18,372 nucleotides of DNA from CAZYSK01 sp964649415 (lineage in GTDB: Bacteria; Chloroflexota; Anaerolineae; B4-G1). Below the pieces are notes generated by a model. It did no database searches. It had not been told where the DNA came from and worked only from the letters and a program-made list of their open reading frames with translations. Shown here in pieces: positions 1-7,250 of the stretch (position 1 is its first letter; each line of letters starts with the position of its first letter). Made by a program: the position numbers and the translations under genes. The stretch covers positions 1-18,372 of the forward strand of contig CAZYSK010000101.1 in assembly GCA_964649415.1 (NCBI GenBank), given 5' to 3'.

Positions 1-65
1 CCATACGCGCCGTCCGCCCGCCCGAATCGTCGGTCATTGTAGGGCGCGTTTCCATACGCGCCGTC
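1..65. repeat. 14-bp direct repeat, two copies 51 bp apart
   Basis: The 14 bases CCATACGCGCCGTC occur at 1-14 and again, without mismatch, at 52-65. The second copy is part of the double-hairpin element at 39-86, beginning inside its first loop. The window therefore opens in the middle of another, partly divergent copy whose left half lies outside. After base 14 the two copies diverge, and the second hairpin is not recognisable in the first copy. Confidence 0.8.
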
Positions 66-86
66 GGCTATGGAAAGCCGACCTAC
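39..86. repeat. 48-bp double-hairpin (three-way junction) palindromic element
   Basis: The segment reads as a closing stem GTAG (39-42), a hairpin GGCGCGT/ACGCGCC (43-49 with 56-62) with loop TTCCAT, a second hairpin GTCGGCT/AGCCGAC (63-69 with 76-82) with loop ATGGAA, and the closing CTAC (83-86). Every base outside the loops is paired. The two 6-base loops are exact reverse complements of each other. It lies directly after, and overlaps, the end of the REC-GAF-PAS-PAS gene: the stop codon TAG of that minus-strand gene (85-83) lies in the closing stem. There is no T-run on either side, so it is not a classical intrinsic terminator. It looks like a REP- or MITE-type repeat; mobility and function are not shown. 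Confidence 0.75.
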
Positions 87-1933
87 GAAGCCAACAACGG
101 ATCATCCGCCACGGGTTCCAACCCGGCCTCTTCCAGTTGCGCGCGCAGCTTGCGGATCACGTCCTTCAGGTCGGCCATGCGCACCTCGCGCCCGGCCATG
201 GCGTTGACCAGCTTGCGCAGGTCGGCAGTGCGCTCGGCGACCACTTCCTCCAGGTGCTCGCGGTGCTTGCGCAGTTCCTCCTCCGCTTGCTTGCGCTCGG
301 TGATGTCGCGGCCGATGCAGTACATCACACCCTCATCGCGAAGCGATGTGGCTGTCCATAGGATGTGGCGAATTGAACCATCCTTGCACACGTATCGGTT
401 CTCGAAATCAACCGTCTTGAGCCCCTGAGCCAGTCTGGCAACCTCGGCGTCATTCCGTCCGTGGTCATCGGGATGTATGAAGTCGAGAAACGGCCTTAGC
501 AGCAATTCCTGGGTGGAGTAACCTAGCGATTGCTCCCAGGCCGGATTGACATACTTGAAGAAGCCGTCCATTCCCGCAGTGCAGATCAGATCCTGCGAAA
601 GAGAGAGAATCCGGTCCCGTTCCTCCTCCGCCCGCTTGCGCTCGGTGATATCTTGTCCGGTACCGTGCATGACAGGCGGTCTGCCTTCGTCGCCCCGTTC
701 CGTCTGCCCCGCTCCACGAATGACGCGCTCGCGCCCATCCGGCAAAGCGACTCGGAACTCAGACTCATACCGGACGCCGTCTCCCATGGCTCTTTCAAGC
801 GCCCGCCTCACCCGATCGCGGTCTTCGGGATGAATTCGCTCTATGACTTCTTGGAGCGTCAGACTACCTTTTTCCGGGCGATACCCCCAAATCCTGAGCA
901 TTTCGTTCGAGCATACGACCTCGTCGCTCTCCAGATTCCAGACCCAACTGCCGACGTGCGCGATTCGCTGTGCCTCCAATAGATCGTGTTCACTCGCCCG
1001 TAAGGCCTCTTCTACCCGCTTGCGTTCCTCCTCCAATCCTATGTTGTGGAGGGCAAAGGCGACGTCTTCGCCAACTTCTCGGAGCAAGGCTTGCTCTTCC
1101 TCGTCCGCAACAAGGTGGGCCGGAATGGAAGTGCACAGCAAGCCGTAGACCTTGCCCCTGTGTTCCAGGCGAACCGTCATTACTCCCCATCCGACGCAAC
1201 TCGTGGCCAGGGGACAGTCGGCACATGTGGAGGGTGGATCTTCGGTGAACACGGCCTCCGGTTGCGCCAGCGCCCGCCGCCCGCAGTCGGTCAACTCGCC
1301 GTACTCGAGTTGCTCAGCCAGTGGGGAGAACGCCTCGCCCAGCCCCGCCTCAGTGGTCGTCGCCAACTCCCCGGTCTCGTCGAATATGGCGACCCAGGCG
1401 CTATGGTAACCGCGCGTCTCTATCAGGCTCTCGCAAACCCCCTGAATCAATTGCTCGGGTTCCTTTACCTCAGTGGTGAGTCGGTTGACGCTGCGGATCG
1501 CGCGCAGCACGGCGTTGAGGTGCGCTATCCTCTCCTGCGCCTGCCGCTTCTCCGCAACCAGGCGCTGCTTATCCAGAACCTCTCTGACCGTGGCCAGCAC
1601 TGCATCCATATTCAATGGTTTGGTGATATACCCCGCGGCGCCCTCGTTCAGAGCCTGCACCGCATTCTCAATTGAGGCATAGGCGGTGGCCATAATCAGT
1701 TCCATCGCGGGGTGCATTTGCTTCAAAGGCGCTAGCAACTCCACTCCGACCACGTCAGGCAGCCGGATGTCCAGGACCGCCAGGTTGAAGAATCTCTCCC
1801 GCGCCTTCTCCAGCGCTTCTTGCCCTGCCGCAGCCGTTTCCGTCTCATACCCCTGCCTGTCGAATATGAGCGTCAGGGTTCTACGGGTGCTCTCGTCGTC
1901 GTCGACGATCAGAATGCTAGGCTTGTCCCTCAT
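83..1933 (-). CDS. Receiver-GAF-PAS-PAS signalling protein without kinase domain
   Basis: A 616-residue cytoplasmic protein. Residues 5-120 are a response-regulator receiver domain with acidic pocket D11-D13, phospho-acceptor D55 (VLDIRLPD), T83 and K105 (TKP). Residues about 145-300 are a GAF domain with an unusual cysteine group (C217, C237, C240, C246; spacing C-x2-C-x5-C). PAS domains span about 322-430 and 445-545, each followed by the DITERK linker. The C-terminus (about 546-606) is a charged coiled coil that includes the stretch GREVRMADLKDVIRKLRAQL. No HisKA, ATPase, GGDEF, EAL or HTH output is visible. The start at 1933 is chosen because a GGGGAGG ribosome site lies just upstream; an in-frame ATG at 1957 lacks one. 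It is the last gene of the operon, 93 bp after the two-receiver gene. It probably receives phosphate from the upstream kinase and passes the signal on by protein contacts. The stop codon lies in a palindromic repeat. Confidence 0.9.
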   Translation of the reverse strand: MRDKPSILIVDDDESTRRTLTLIFDRQGYETETAAAGQEALEKARERFFNLAVLDIRLPDVVGVELLAPLKQMHPAMELIMATAYASIENAVQALNEGAAGYITKPLNMDAVLATVREVLDKQRLVAEKRQAQERIAHLNAVLRAIRSVNRLTTEVKEPEQLIQGVCESLIETRGYHSAWVAIFDETGELATTTEAGLGEAFSPLAEQLEYGELTDCGRRALAQPEAVFTEDPPSTCADCPLATSCVGWGVMTVRLEHRGKVYGLLCTSIPAHLVADEEEQALLREVGEDVAFALHNIGLEEERKRVEEALRASEHDLLEAQRIAHVGSWVWNLESDEVVCSNEMLRIWGYRPEKGSLTLQEVIERIHPEDRDRVRRALERAMGDGVRYESEFRVALPDGRERVIRGAGQTERGDEGRPPVMHGTGQDITERKRAEEERDRILSLSQDLICTAGMDGFFKYVNPAWEQSLGYSTQELLLRPFLDFIHPDDHGRNDAEVARLAQGLKTVDFENRYVCKDGSIRHILWTATSLRDEGVMYCIGRDITERKQAEEELRKHREHLEEVVAERTADLRKLVNAMAGREVRMADLKDVIRKLRAQLEEAGLEPVADDPLLAS

Positions 1934-1999
1934 CGGATGCCTCCCCTTACGCCACATTCAATGCGCTCGGTTGTTGAACGTGAGACAGAGAAGGTGAAA

Positions 2000-2020
2000 C
2001 GCATTGCGTATTTGGGTTTC
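2000..2020. repeat. Degenerate heptamer repeat in intergenic gap
   Basis: CGCATTG, CGTATTT and GGGTTTC run in succession between the two-receiver gene and the REC-GAF-PAS-PAS gene. They are imperfect versions of the CGTATTG unit that is better preserved at 2831-2858. The string ATTGCGTATT is common to both sites. No function can be assigned. Confidence 0.5.
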
Positions 2021-2026
2021 CTCTCG

Positions 2027-2809
2027 TCATTCTGTCCCCTCATCATCCTGTCTCCCCCGCTTCTTCTCCCAGATGTCGCCCACCAATATGAGCAGCCGCT
2101 CGATGTCGAAAGGTTTGTAGAGACAGGTATAGGCGTGGTTTCGCCAAGCCTCCTCCACCAGGTCGCCCATCTCCTGACGGTAGCCGGTGATTATGATGGT
2201 CACCACTTGTGGGTCAATCTCTCTAATGGCCAGATAGGTCTCCAGGCCGTTGATCGTCGGCAGTTTCATGTCAATGAAGATGATGCCATACGCTTTCTCT
2301 CGCGCTGCGGCGATGGCTTCCTCGCCGGTATGAGCGACGTTTACCTCGTAGCTTCTCCTGGCCAGGATGTTCCTCAAGGTGATGCACGTCGCCGGATCGT
2401 CGTCAACCACCAGGACGAGCATGCCTTCCCGGGTCGTCCTGGCCTCCTCAATCGTGGCGATCACCCGTTCGATGTCCAGTGGCTTGTAGAAGATCCCGTA
2501 GACTCCCTCTTCCAACGCTTGCTGAACCAGGTCCTCCACGGCGTAAGCGGTCATCATCATCATCACCATGGCTTGGGGCCGGATTTCCTTGATCCTGCGG
2601 TACGTCTCTACCCCATCCATAGCGGGCATCTTGATGTCCATGAAGATCATGTCGAAGGGGCGCTCTTTGACCTTTTCGATGGCCTCCTGGCCGTCTTGAG
2701 CGGTGGCGACCGCGTATCCCCTGCGTCTCAGGATCAGGGCGGTGGTGCGCACCGTGCCGGCGTCGTCGTCAACGACCAGAATGCTAGGCTTGCTGTTCGC
2801 CACACTCAT
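2027..2809 (-). CDS. Tandem two-receiver response regulator
   Basis: A 260-residue protein made only of two receiver domains. The first (about 9-122) has D14-D16, phospho-acceptor D58 (FMDIKMPAMDG), T87 and K109. The second (about 131-245) has D136-D138, phospho-acceptor D180 (FIDMKLP), T208 and K232. All catalytic receiver residues are present in both. No output domain follows, only a short charged tail. A run of four Met codons (residues 83-86) sits in beta-strand 4 of the first receiver, which is odd but hydrophobic. The start at 2809 has AAGGAG immediately upstream, inside the end of the kinase gene: the two reading frames overlap by 26 bp, suggesting translational coupling. The protein is probably a phosphate shuttle or sink for the kinase, as in multi-step phosphorelays. 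No histidine phosphotransfer protein is seen in the window. Confidence 0.9.
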   Translation of the reverse strand: MSVANSKPSILVVDDDAGTVRTTALILRRRGYAVATAQDGQEAIEKVKERPFDMIFMDIKMPAMDGVETYRRIKEIRPQAMVMMMMTAYAVEDLVQQALEEGVYGIFYKPLDIERVIATIEEARTTREGMLVLVVDDDPATCITLRNILARRSYEVNVAHTGEEAIAAAREKAYGIIFIDMKLPTINGLETYLAIREIDPQVVTIIITGYRQEMGDLVEEAWRNHAYTCLYKPFDIERLLILVGDIWEKKRGRQDDEGTE

Positions 2810-5198
2810 CTACTCCTTGGGGACGTGCAACGTATTGCGTATTGGGTGTTGCGTATTCCCCCTGTTCCTTCGCCAGCGGCAACCGTACCGTGAAGGTGCT
2901 ACCTTTTCCGACCGCACTTTGCACCTCAATGGTGCCCCCGTGTCCTTCCACCAGGGTCTTGGCCAGCGCCAGCCCCAGCCCGATGCCCTTGGCCTTGGTC
3001 GTGAACAGCGGCTCGAATATCTTCTCCCGGTTCTCCTCCGAGATGCCCACCCCGGTGTCGGTGATAGAGACGGTCAGCCACTCTGGGTCCTCCATCCCGG
3101 CTTGCACGACAAGGCGACCGCCGTCCGGCATCGCCTGCACCCCGTTGCGGATCAGGTTGCCGAATACCTGATCGAGCTGATGGGGGTCGGCCAGGATGGG
3201 GGGCAACTCCTTGTCCAGTTGCGCCACCGTCTCGACGCTCTCCGGTATCTCGGTGCGAGACAGCGCCGCCTGGACGACCTGGTTGAGGTCCGCCTTCCGC
3301 CGGGTGGGCTGCTTGGCACGGGCAAAGTCGAGCAGGTCGCTGATGATCCGCTCCGACGTTCCCACTTCCTTCTCCAGGATCTCCAGCGTCTCTTGCACGT
3401 GGGAATCGGGCTGCCGCTCTGCAAGGACCATGTTCAGGAAGTAGGCGGCGTTCTTGATCGCCCCCAGGGGGTTGCGTAGTTCATGAGCCACGCCGCCGGC
3501 CAGTTGCCCCAGCACGGCCAGCTTTTCCCTGCGCACCAACTGCTCCTGGGCCTCCTGGAGTTCCCGAGTGCGTGCGTCGACCATCACTTCCAATCGTGCC
3601 GAGTAGGCTTTCAGAGCCTCCTCCGCCCGCACCCGCTCGGTGATGTCCTGCCCGATGGTAAGCAGCCCCACGACGTTCCCATCGCCATCTTTGAGCGTCT
3701 TGTCATTCCACCTGATTGTGCGCTCCTGTCCGTCTTTCGTCACAATGGGATTCTCATTGCCCCGCGCCTGGATGTCGCCAACGGCCCTCTCGAACAGTTC
3801 TCGAATCCTTGTATGGTCTTGCGCGGACAGGAAGGTGCTGAACCAGTCCTTGCCCCGAACTTCTTCCAATCGATATCCCGAAAGCGCTTCCATAAAGGGA
3901 TTGAATCGGACGATCCGGCCCTCTGTATCCAGAACCAGCACAATCGCTTGTGCTGTGTCTATCAAACTCTCGGCAAAGTCACGCTCCTGACGCAGCGCCT
4001 CGGTACGCGCGGCCACCTTTCGCTCCAGACTGCCTACCAGGTCGCTGATGCGCGTCGCCATGTCATTGAAGCTGTCGGCCAGTTGACCAAGTTCGTCGGT
4101 GCTCTCGATGCGGGCGCGCGCTTGCAGGTTGCCCGCCTGCAATTCGCTGGCGAATTGCGTTAGCTTGACCACATTGTGGGTAATGCCGTTGTTCAACACT
4201 TGAGCGATCCCGAACGCCGATGCTAACCCCACCGACGCGGCGACCACCACCATGCGTGTTACCAACCGATTTGTCCGGTTGATCTGAACGCGGGCGCGCG
4301 CGACTTCTTGGTCCGCCAGGGCGATCAGTTCCGCAGAGATGTGGTCAACCGCCTCGGCTTGAAGATCGAACTCGCTGAATTTGCTCGCGATGGCTGCATC
4401 GAGCTCGAGAGTCTCTGCGGCTACAGCCAGGTAGTTGTCCAGATGTCCCAACACTCGAGTCTTCTGGTCTGCGTCAAGCGTGGTCACCGCCTCAATCGCC
4501 TCCCGCAAGGGGATGGCGGCATTGAAAGCCGACTGCATGAATGGGCGCCGACGTGCAAGCAAGTAATCCTTTTCCAGAGACTGCATTTCGTAATACAGGA
4601 TCATCAAGCCAGAATCACCGGCTAGCTGTAGTGTCTTCTCCAGTAGGGACGAGTACCCCGCCAACTGCGCTTGCAGGCCGGTCTCGGCAGCGGCCTTGGA
4701 CGCGAAAGCATCTTCATCGCTGGCTAACCTGGCAATCAACGCCGCTGCCTCCTCCACCGTTGCTGCGTGACGCCCTGCCGCCGAGAGATACAGATTCAGG
4801 TTGGCGTCGCTCTGGCGCCAAGCGTCACTCACGTCGGCTTCGGAGACGATGTGTTGCAATTCGGCGCTGAGGGCCCTGACCTGAGCGATCTGCTCTTGTG
4901 CGGGTTCTGCGTACGTCTGGAAGGCCGCCGAGTAGCCGATGGTTGGATAGCGCCAGAAGAAGTCCTTCTCCAGGCGACGGGCTTCCTGCAATCCTGCGTC
5001 CATCTCCAGCACCAGGCGCTGGATTCCCGTACTGGTCACGATGGCGTTCTCTGTCTCGCGACGGACGAGTATCAGCGCCACGACGCTGAGCGTCGCTATC
5101 AGTGCCATCAGAATTAGCAGCAGGCCAAAGGCTGTCGTGAACTTGGTGGTGATGCCAAGGTCTTGCCAGAGCCGGAATACCGTTCTCTGTCTGTTCAT
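2784..5198 (-). CDS. Membrane sensor histidine kinase (helical two-module sensor-HAMP-PAS-HisKA-HATPase)
   Basis: An 804-residue kinase. Membrane segments lie at about 24-46 and 313-336. They flank a roughly 265-residue, almost wholly helical extracytoplasmic region with the motif LEKD twice (76-79 and 208-211), the pattern of the HBM sensor type found in McpS and TorS. HAMP follows (about 335-388), then PAS (about 405-520), a coiled coil, HisKA with phospho-acceptor H572 (AHELRNP), and an ATPase domain with N-box N681/N685, G1 motif DTGVG (714-718), F-box FEPLF and G2 motif GIGLGL (738-743). All key residues are intact. It starts 29 bp after the binding-protein gene with GGAGG nine bases upstream. 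The last 25 or so residues (from EYATPNTQYV) are encoded by heptamer repeats and lie beyond the ATPase fold. It probably reads a signal brought by the adjacent binding lipoprotein and phosphorylates the following receivers. Confidence 0.93.
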   Translation of the reverse strand: MNRQRTVFRLWQDLGITTKFTTAFGLLLILMALIATLSVVALILVRRETENAIVTSTGIQRLVLEMDAGLQEARRLEKDFFWRYPTIGYSAAFQTYAEPAQEQIAQVRALSAELQHIVSEADVSDAWRQSDANLNLYLSAAGRHAATVEEAAALIARLASDEDAFASKAAAETGLQAQLAGYSSLLEKTLQLAGDSGLMILYYEMQSLEKDYLLARRRPFMQSAFNAAIPLREAIEAVTTLDADQKTRVLGHLDNYLAVAAETLELDAAIASKFSEFDLQAEAVDHISAELIALADQEVARARVQINRTNRLVTRMVVVAASVGLASAFGIAQVLNNGITHNVVKLTQFASELQAGNLQARARIESTDELGQLADSFNDMATRISDLVGSLERKVAARTEALRQERDFAESLIDTAQAIVLVLDTEGRIVRFNPFMEALSGYRLEEVRGKDWFSTFLSAQDHTRIRELFERAVGDIQARGNENPIVTKDGQERTIRWNDKTLKDGDGNVVGLLTIGQDITERVRAEEALKAYSARLEVMVDARTRELQEAQEQLVRREKLAVLGQLAGGVAHELRNPLGAIKNAAYFLNMVLAERQPDSHVQETLEILEKEVGTSERIISDLLDFARAKQPTRRKADLNQVVQAALSRTEIPESVETVAQLDKELPPILADPHQLDQVFGNLIRNGVQAMPDGGRLVVQAGMEDPEWLTVSITDTGVGISEENREKIFEPLFTTKAKGIGLGLALAKTLVEGHGGTIEVQSAVGKGSTFTVRLPLAKEQGEYATPNTQYVARPQGVDECGEQQA
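2831..2858. repeat. Imperfect CGTATTG heptamer array
   Basis: Four consecutive 7-base units: CGTATTG, CGTATTG, GGTGTTG, CGTATTC. They lie inside the extreme 3' end of the kinase gene (minus strand) and encode its tail around residues 781-790. They sit just upstream of the start and ribosome site of the two-receiver gene. As 7 is not a multiple of 3, any change in copy number would shift the frame of the kinase tail. Confidence 0.6.
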
Positions 5199-5227
5199 TC
5201 TCTCGCCTCCAGAGATGCACGCTCCTG

Positions 5228-6487
5228 CTATTGCTCCGACGTGCAGGCAAAGACCACGTTTGACAGTAGTCCTTCGAGCCCGGCGGCAGGGTCGTCCAGA
5301 CGCATCACCTTGGCTTGCTCCGTGCTACAATCCCCGTACTTGTTGCACGTAAACGTGCCCGACACACCCTCAAACCCGGTGGTCACATATAGCGCCTCGC
5401 GCAAGGCTTGACGACCAATGTGGAGCGTCCCGTCCGCGTCTTGCACAGCCACAGTCTCTATCCCGTTCAGGAGCAAACTGGCCGCATCGAAGGCTGGACC
5501 AGGCGTATTCGTGCGCGGCGACTTGCCATATCTGGCCTCGTATGCTGAGGCCAGTTCATCGAAGACCGGACCTTCGAGTGGCACCCGGCCGACCACATAT
5601 GTCCCCACGCCAGCGTCGCCCACGGACTCGATGAAGCTGTCGGTCAGCAGCGCCCCACCACCTATGAGGAGGACGCTTTCCAAGCCGGCCACTTCCCTCG
5701 CTTGCAGGACAATGAGATTGGCTTCCGGTGGAAAGATGGGCAAGAAGATGGCTCCAGCACCTGAGATAGCAACAGCGGTCAGAACTGGATGCATGTCCTT
5801 GTCTCCCTTGTCCACAGCAGTGGCCAGGACAACCTCGCCGCCCAAATCGGTGAACGCTTGTTCGAACACCTCGGCAAACTCACGTGTGTACGGATCACCA
5901 TCGTGGATGGTGGCGGCCTGGGTCCGGCCAAGCTCACGAAAGACGAATGTCGCGACCGCCTCCGCTACCACCGAGTCATTTGTAGCAACGCGGAGGTAGC
6001 CCGGCTGCCAATCAGTGCCGGGCTCTCCCCCGATGGCGGTCAGACTGGGGGCGGTGTTCAGGCCCGAAACCATCGCCAGCCCCGCCTCGGACATAACTTG
6101 GGCGGCGGTTGTTGCGGATCCGGAGCAGGTGGTTCCGAGAATGGCCACCACCTGGGGGTCGGCGACGACCTTCATCGCGGCAATGGTGCCTCCCTCAGAT
6201 GTGCAATGCGCATCCTCGATTTGCAGTTTGATCGGATGACCTAGCAGCCGGCCCTCCCGCGCCGCGAGGGCAAGTTCGATCCCTCTAACCTGATCAGCGC
6301 CGATGGACGCCATGCCACCGCTCAATGCCTGTATCACCCCCAGTTTGAGCGGCTCGCCCGGGCCAATGTCCACGCAGCCGATCGCGTCCGTACATTCAAA
6401 GGGCAAGGGCGCTGATTGGCAAGCACCCAGCAGGACACCCGCCAATACAACAGCACACAAGGCGCACAAGCTACACTTGAGGGTCAT
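5228..6487 (-). CDS. Periplasmic-binding-protein lipoprotein (Leu/Ile/Val type), probable sensory partner
   Basis: A 419-residue ABC-type substrate-binding protein of the branched-chain amino acid (Peripla_BP_6, LivJ-like) family. The N-terminus is a lipoprotein signal peptide with lipobox LGAC; C23 would be lipidated and the mature protein membrane-tethered. The binding fold begins at about residue 46 (PLKLGVIQALSGG), with the family-typical ILGTTCSGSAT at 117-126. Extra cysteines (C32, C38, C95, C121 and a C-x5-C near the C-terminus) suggest disulfides. The start at 6487 is preferred because AGGAAG lies just before it and the signal peptide follows directly. No permease or ATPase gene is adjacent; the next gene, 29 bp on, is a sensor kinase. 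This argues for ligand sensing rather than transport, as with TorT/TorS or LuxP/LuxQ. The ligand cannot be told from sequence. Confidence 0.9.
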   Translation of the reverse strand: MTLKCSLCALCAVVLAGVLLGACQSAPLPFECTDAIGCVDIGPGEPLKLGVIQALSGGMASIGADQVRGIELALAAREGRLLGHPIKLQIEDAHCTSEGGTIAAMKVVADPQVVAILGTTCSGSATTAAQVMSEAGLAMVSGLNTAPSLTAIGGEPGTDWQPGYLRVATNDSVVAEAVATFVFRELGRTQAATIHDGDPYTREFAEVFEQAFTDLGGEVVLATAVDKGDKDMHPVLTAVAISGAGAIFLPIFPPEANLIVLQAREVAGLESVLLIGGGALLTDSFIESVGDAGVGTYVVGRVPLEGPVFDELASAYEARYGKSPRTNTPGPAFDAASLLLNGIETVAVQDADGTLHIGRQALREALYVTTGFEGVSGTFTCNKYGDCSTEQAKVMRLDDPAAGLEGLLSNVVFACTSEQ

Positions 6488-6539
6488 TGTCTTCCTTTCC
6501 ACTCTAGACTCCGTAATCCTCTTGGCCACACCATCACAC

Positions 6540-7124
6540 CTACGAAGGCGCCATTCTGATGGCGCGACATTCTCTCAGTTCCCTCTCCGAAGCCAGGCGC
6601 GTGACGGTCGTTCCGACCAGGCCGGCAACAGCCACCAGGTATACGCTGAGCAGGTTTCTTGGAAGCGGCTCGGACATCCTGTGGCCTACCAGCATCACGG
6701 CCGTGACTTGGCTTTCCTGTGTGATGGGCAGGAACGCCAGGGAGAGAGGCTCGGGGGTGGAAATGAGGCGCGATGTGAGGAAGCCGCTCTCCAGCGTTTC
6801 AGCGATTGCTTCCCGTAGGTCCGATCCAACGTCGTTCGGGCCGGAATCTGCCCGGCCGAGCGCCTCGACTGAGCTGGACGAGGTCGCGCTGAGGTCTTGA
6901 TCGGAGGTAGGGGCAGCGCCTTGTGCCTGTCCTAGGATCCAATCGTGTGTGACGGTCTCTCCATCGGCGCGGCGTTCCCCGAAGGCAACCAGATCTGCGT
7001 CAAAGAAGCTAACCAGCGCTTTTCCGGCCTCGCTCCACACGGCCTGTTGGGTGGTCAGGCCAGCCAGGTACTGGGCCATCTTGACAACCTGGTAGTCCTC
7101 TTGGGAATGCCATAGCTTCGCCAT
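6540..7124 (-). CDS. Small GAF-domain protein, probably C-terminally truncated
   Basis: A 194-residue protein without signal peptide or membrane segment. Residues about 18-56 (AGLTTQQAVWSEAGKALVSF and following ADLVAFGERRADGE) and 113-180 (FLPITQESQVTAVMLVG, then a helix ending LASERELRE) match the start and end of a GAF fold. The middle (about 65-100) is Ser/Gly-rich and poorly ordered. In multi-domain sensors such a GAF ends in a helix that runs into a coiled coil and another domain; here the frame stops within 12 residues, in a perfect hairpin (6548-6565). The tail RAIRMAPS is encoded by that hairpin, so the gene may be a broken sensor. It is the first gene of the signalling operon, 52 bp before the binding lipoprotein. 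The ribosome site (GAGAGTG) is weak. Its ligand or partner is unknown. Confidence 0.7.
   Translation of the reverse strand: MAKLWHSQEDYQVVKMAQYLAGLTTQQAVWSEAGKALVSFFDADLVAFGERRADGETVTHDWILGQAQGAAPTSDQDLSATSSSSVEALGRADSGPNDVGSDLREAIAETLESGFLTSRLISTPEPLSLAFLPITQESQVTAVMLVGHRMSEPLPRNLLSVYLVAVAGLVGTTVTRLASERELRECRAIRMAPS
6548..6565. repeat. Perfect 7-bp hairpin inside the end of the GAF gene
   Basis: GCGCCAT (6548-6554), loop TCTG, ATGGCGC (6559-6565). It is followed toward the GAF gene's stop by CCTACGAAG (6539-6547 on the plus strand), the same nine bases found at 82-90 at the end of the last gene of the operon. There is no T-run, so a terminator is unlikely, and the operon continues past it. 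Confidence 0.65.
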
Positions 7125-7181
7125 CGTTCACTCTCTTCACGCGGACTGGGGACACAGATTCTCCACAACTCGCCCGACCAT

Positions 7182-7210
7182 ATTGTCCCTGATTGCCGTA
7201 CCTTGATCAA
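7182..7210 (-). promoter_or_regulatory. Possible sigma-70 type promoter of the signalling operon
   Basis: On the minus strand TTGATC (7210-7205) and GACAAT (7187-7182) are 17 bp apart, each matching the -35/-10 consensus at 4 of 6 positions. Transcription would start near 7175, about 50 bases before the GAF gene start at 7124. The upstream Nudix gene ends at 7251, so the 126-bp gap is the natural place for a promoter. Prediction by eye only. Confidence 0.35.
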
Positions 7211-7250
7211 ACGGCTTTGCTGGTCCGATGATGGGCATGAGGCAGATGAC

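Noticed and set aside
1820..2893. A 357-codon plus-strand open frame, including a run of six His codons
   Set aside because: It is antisense to the two-receiver gene and ends of its neighbours, which carry intact conserved motifs. The His run is the complement of the ATG-rich stretch coding MVMMMM. No ribosome site or recognisable domain.
275..3650. Repeated stretches with CTCCTCCGC and GCTCGGTGAT near 275-310, 612-655 and 3615-3650
   Set aside because: They encode the DITER(K/V) linker and following charged helix after each PAS domain, so the similarity is explained by domain homology and codon preference.
2703..4163. Long plus-strand open frames opposite the histidine kinase
   Set aside because: GC-rich genes leave few stops in the opposite strand. 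The minus strand encodes a complete kinase with all catalytic boxes, and the plus-strand products look like compositional noise.
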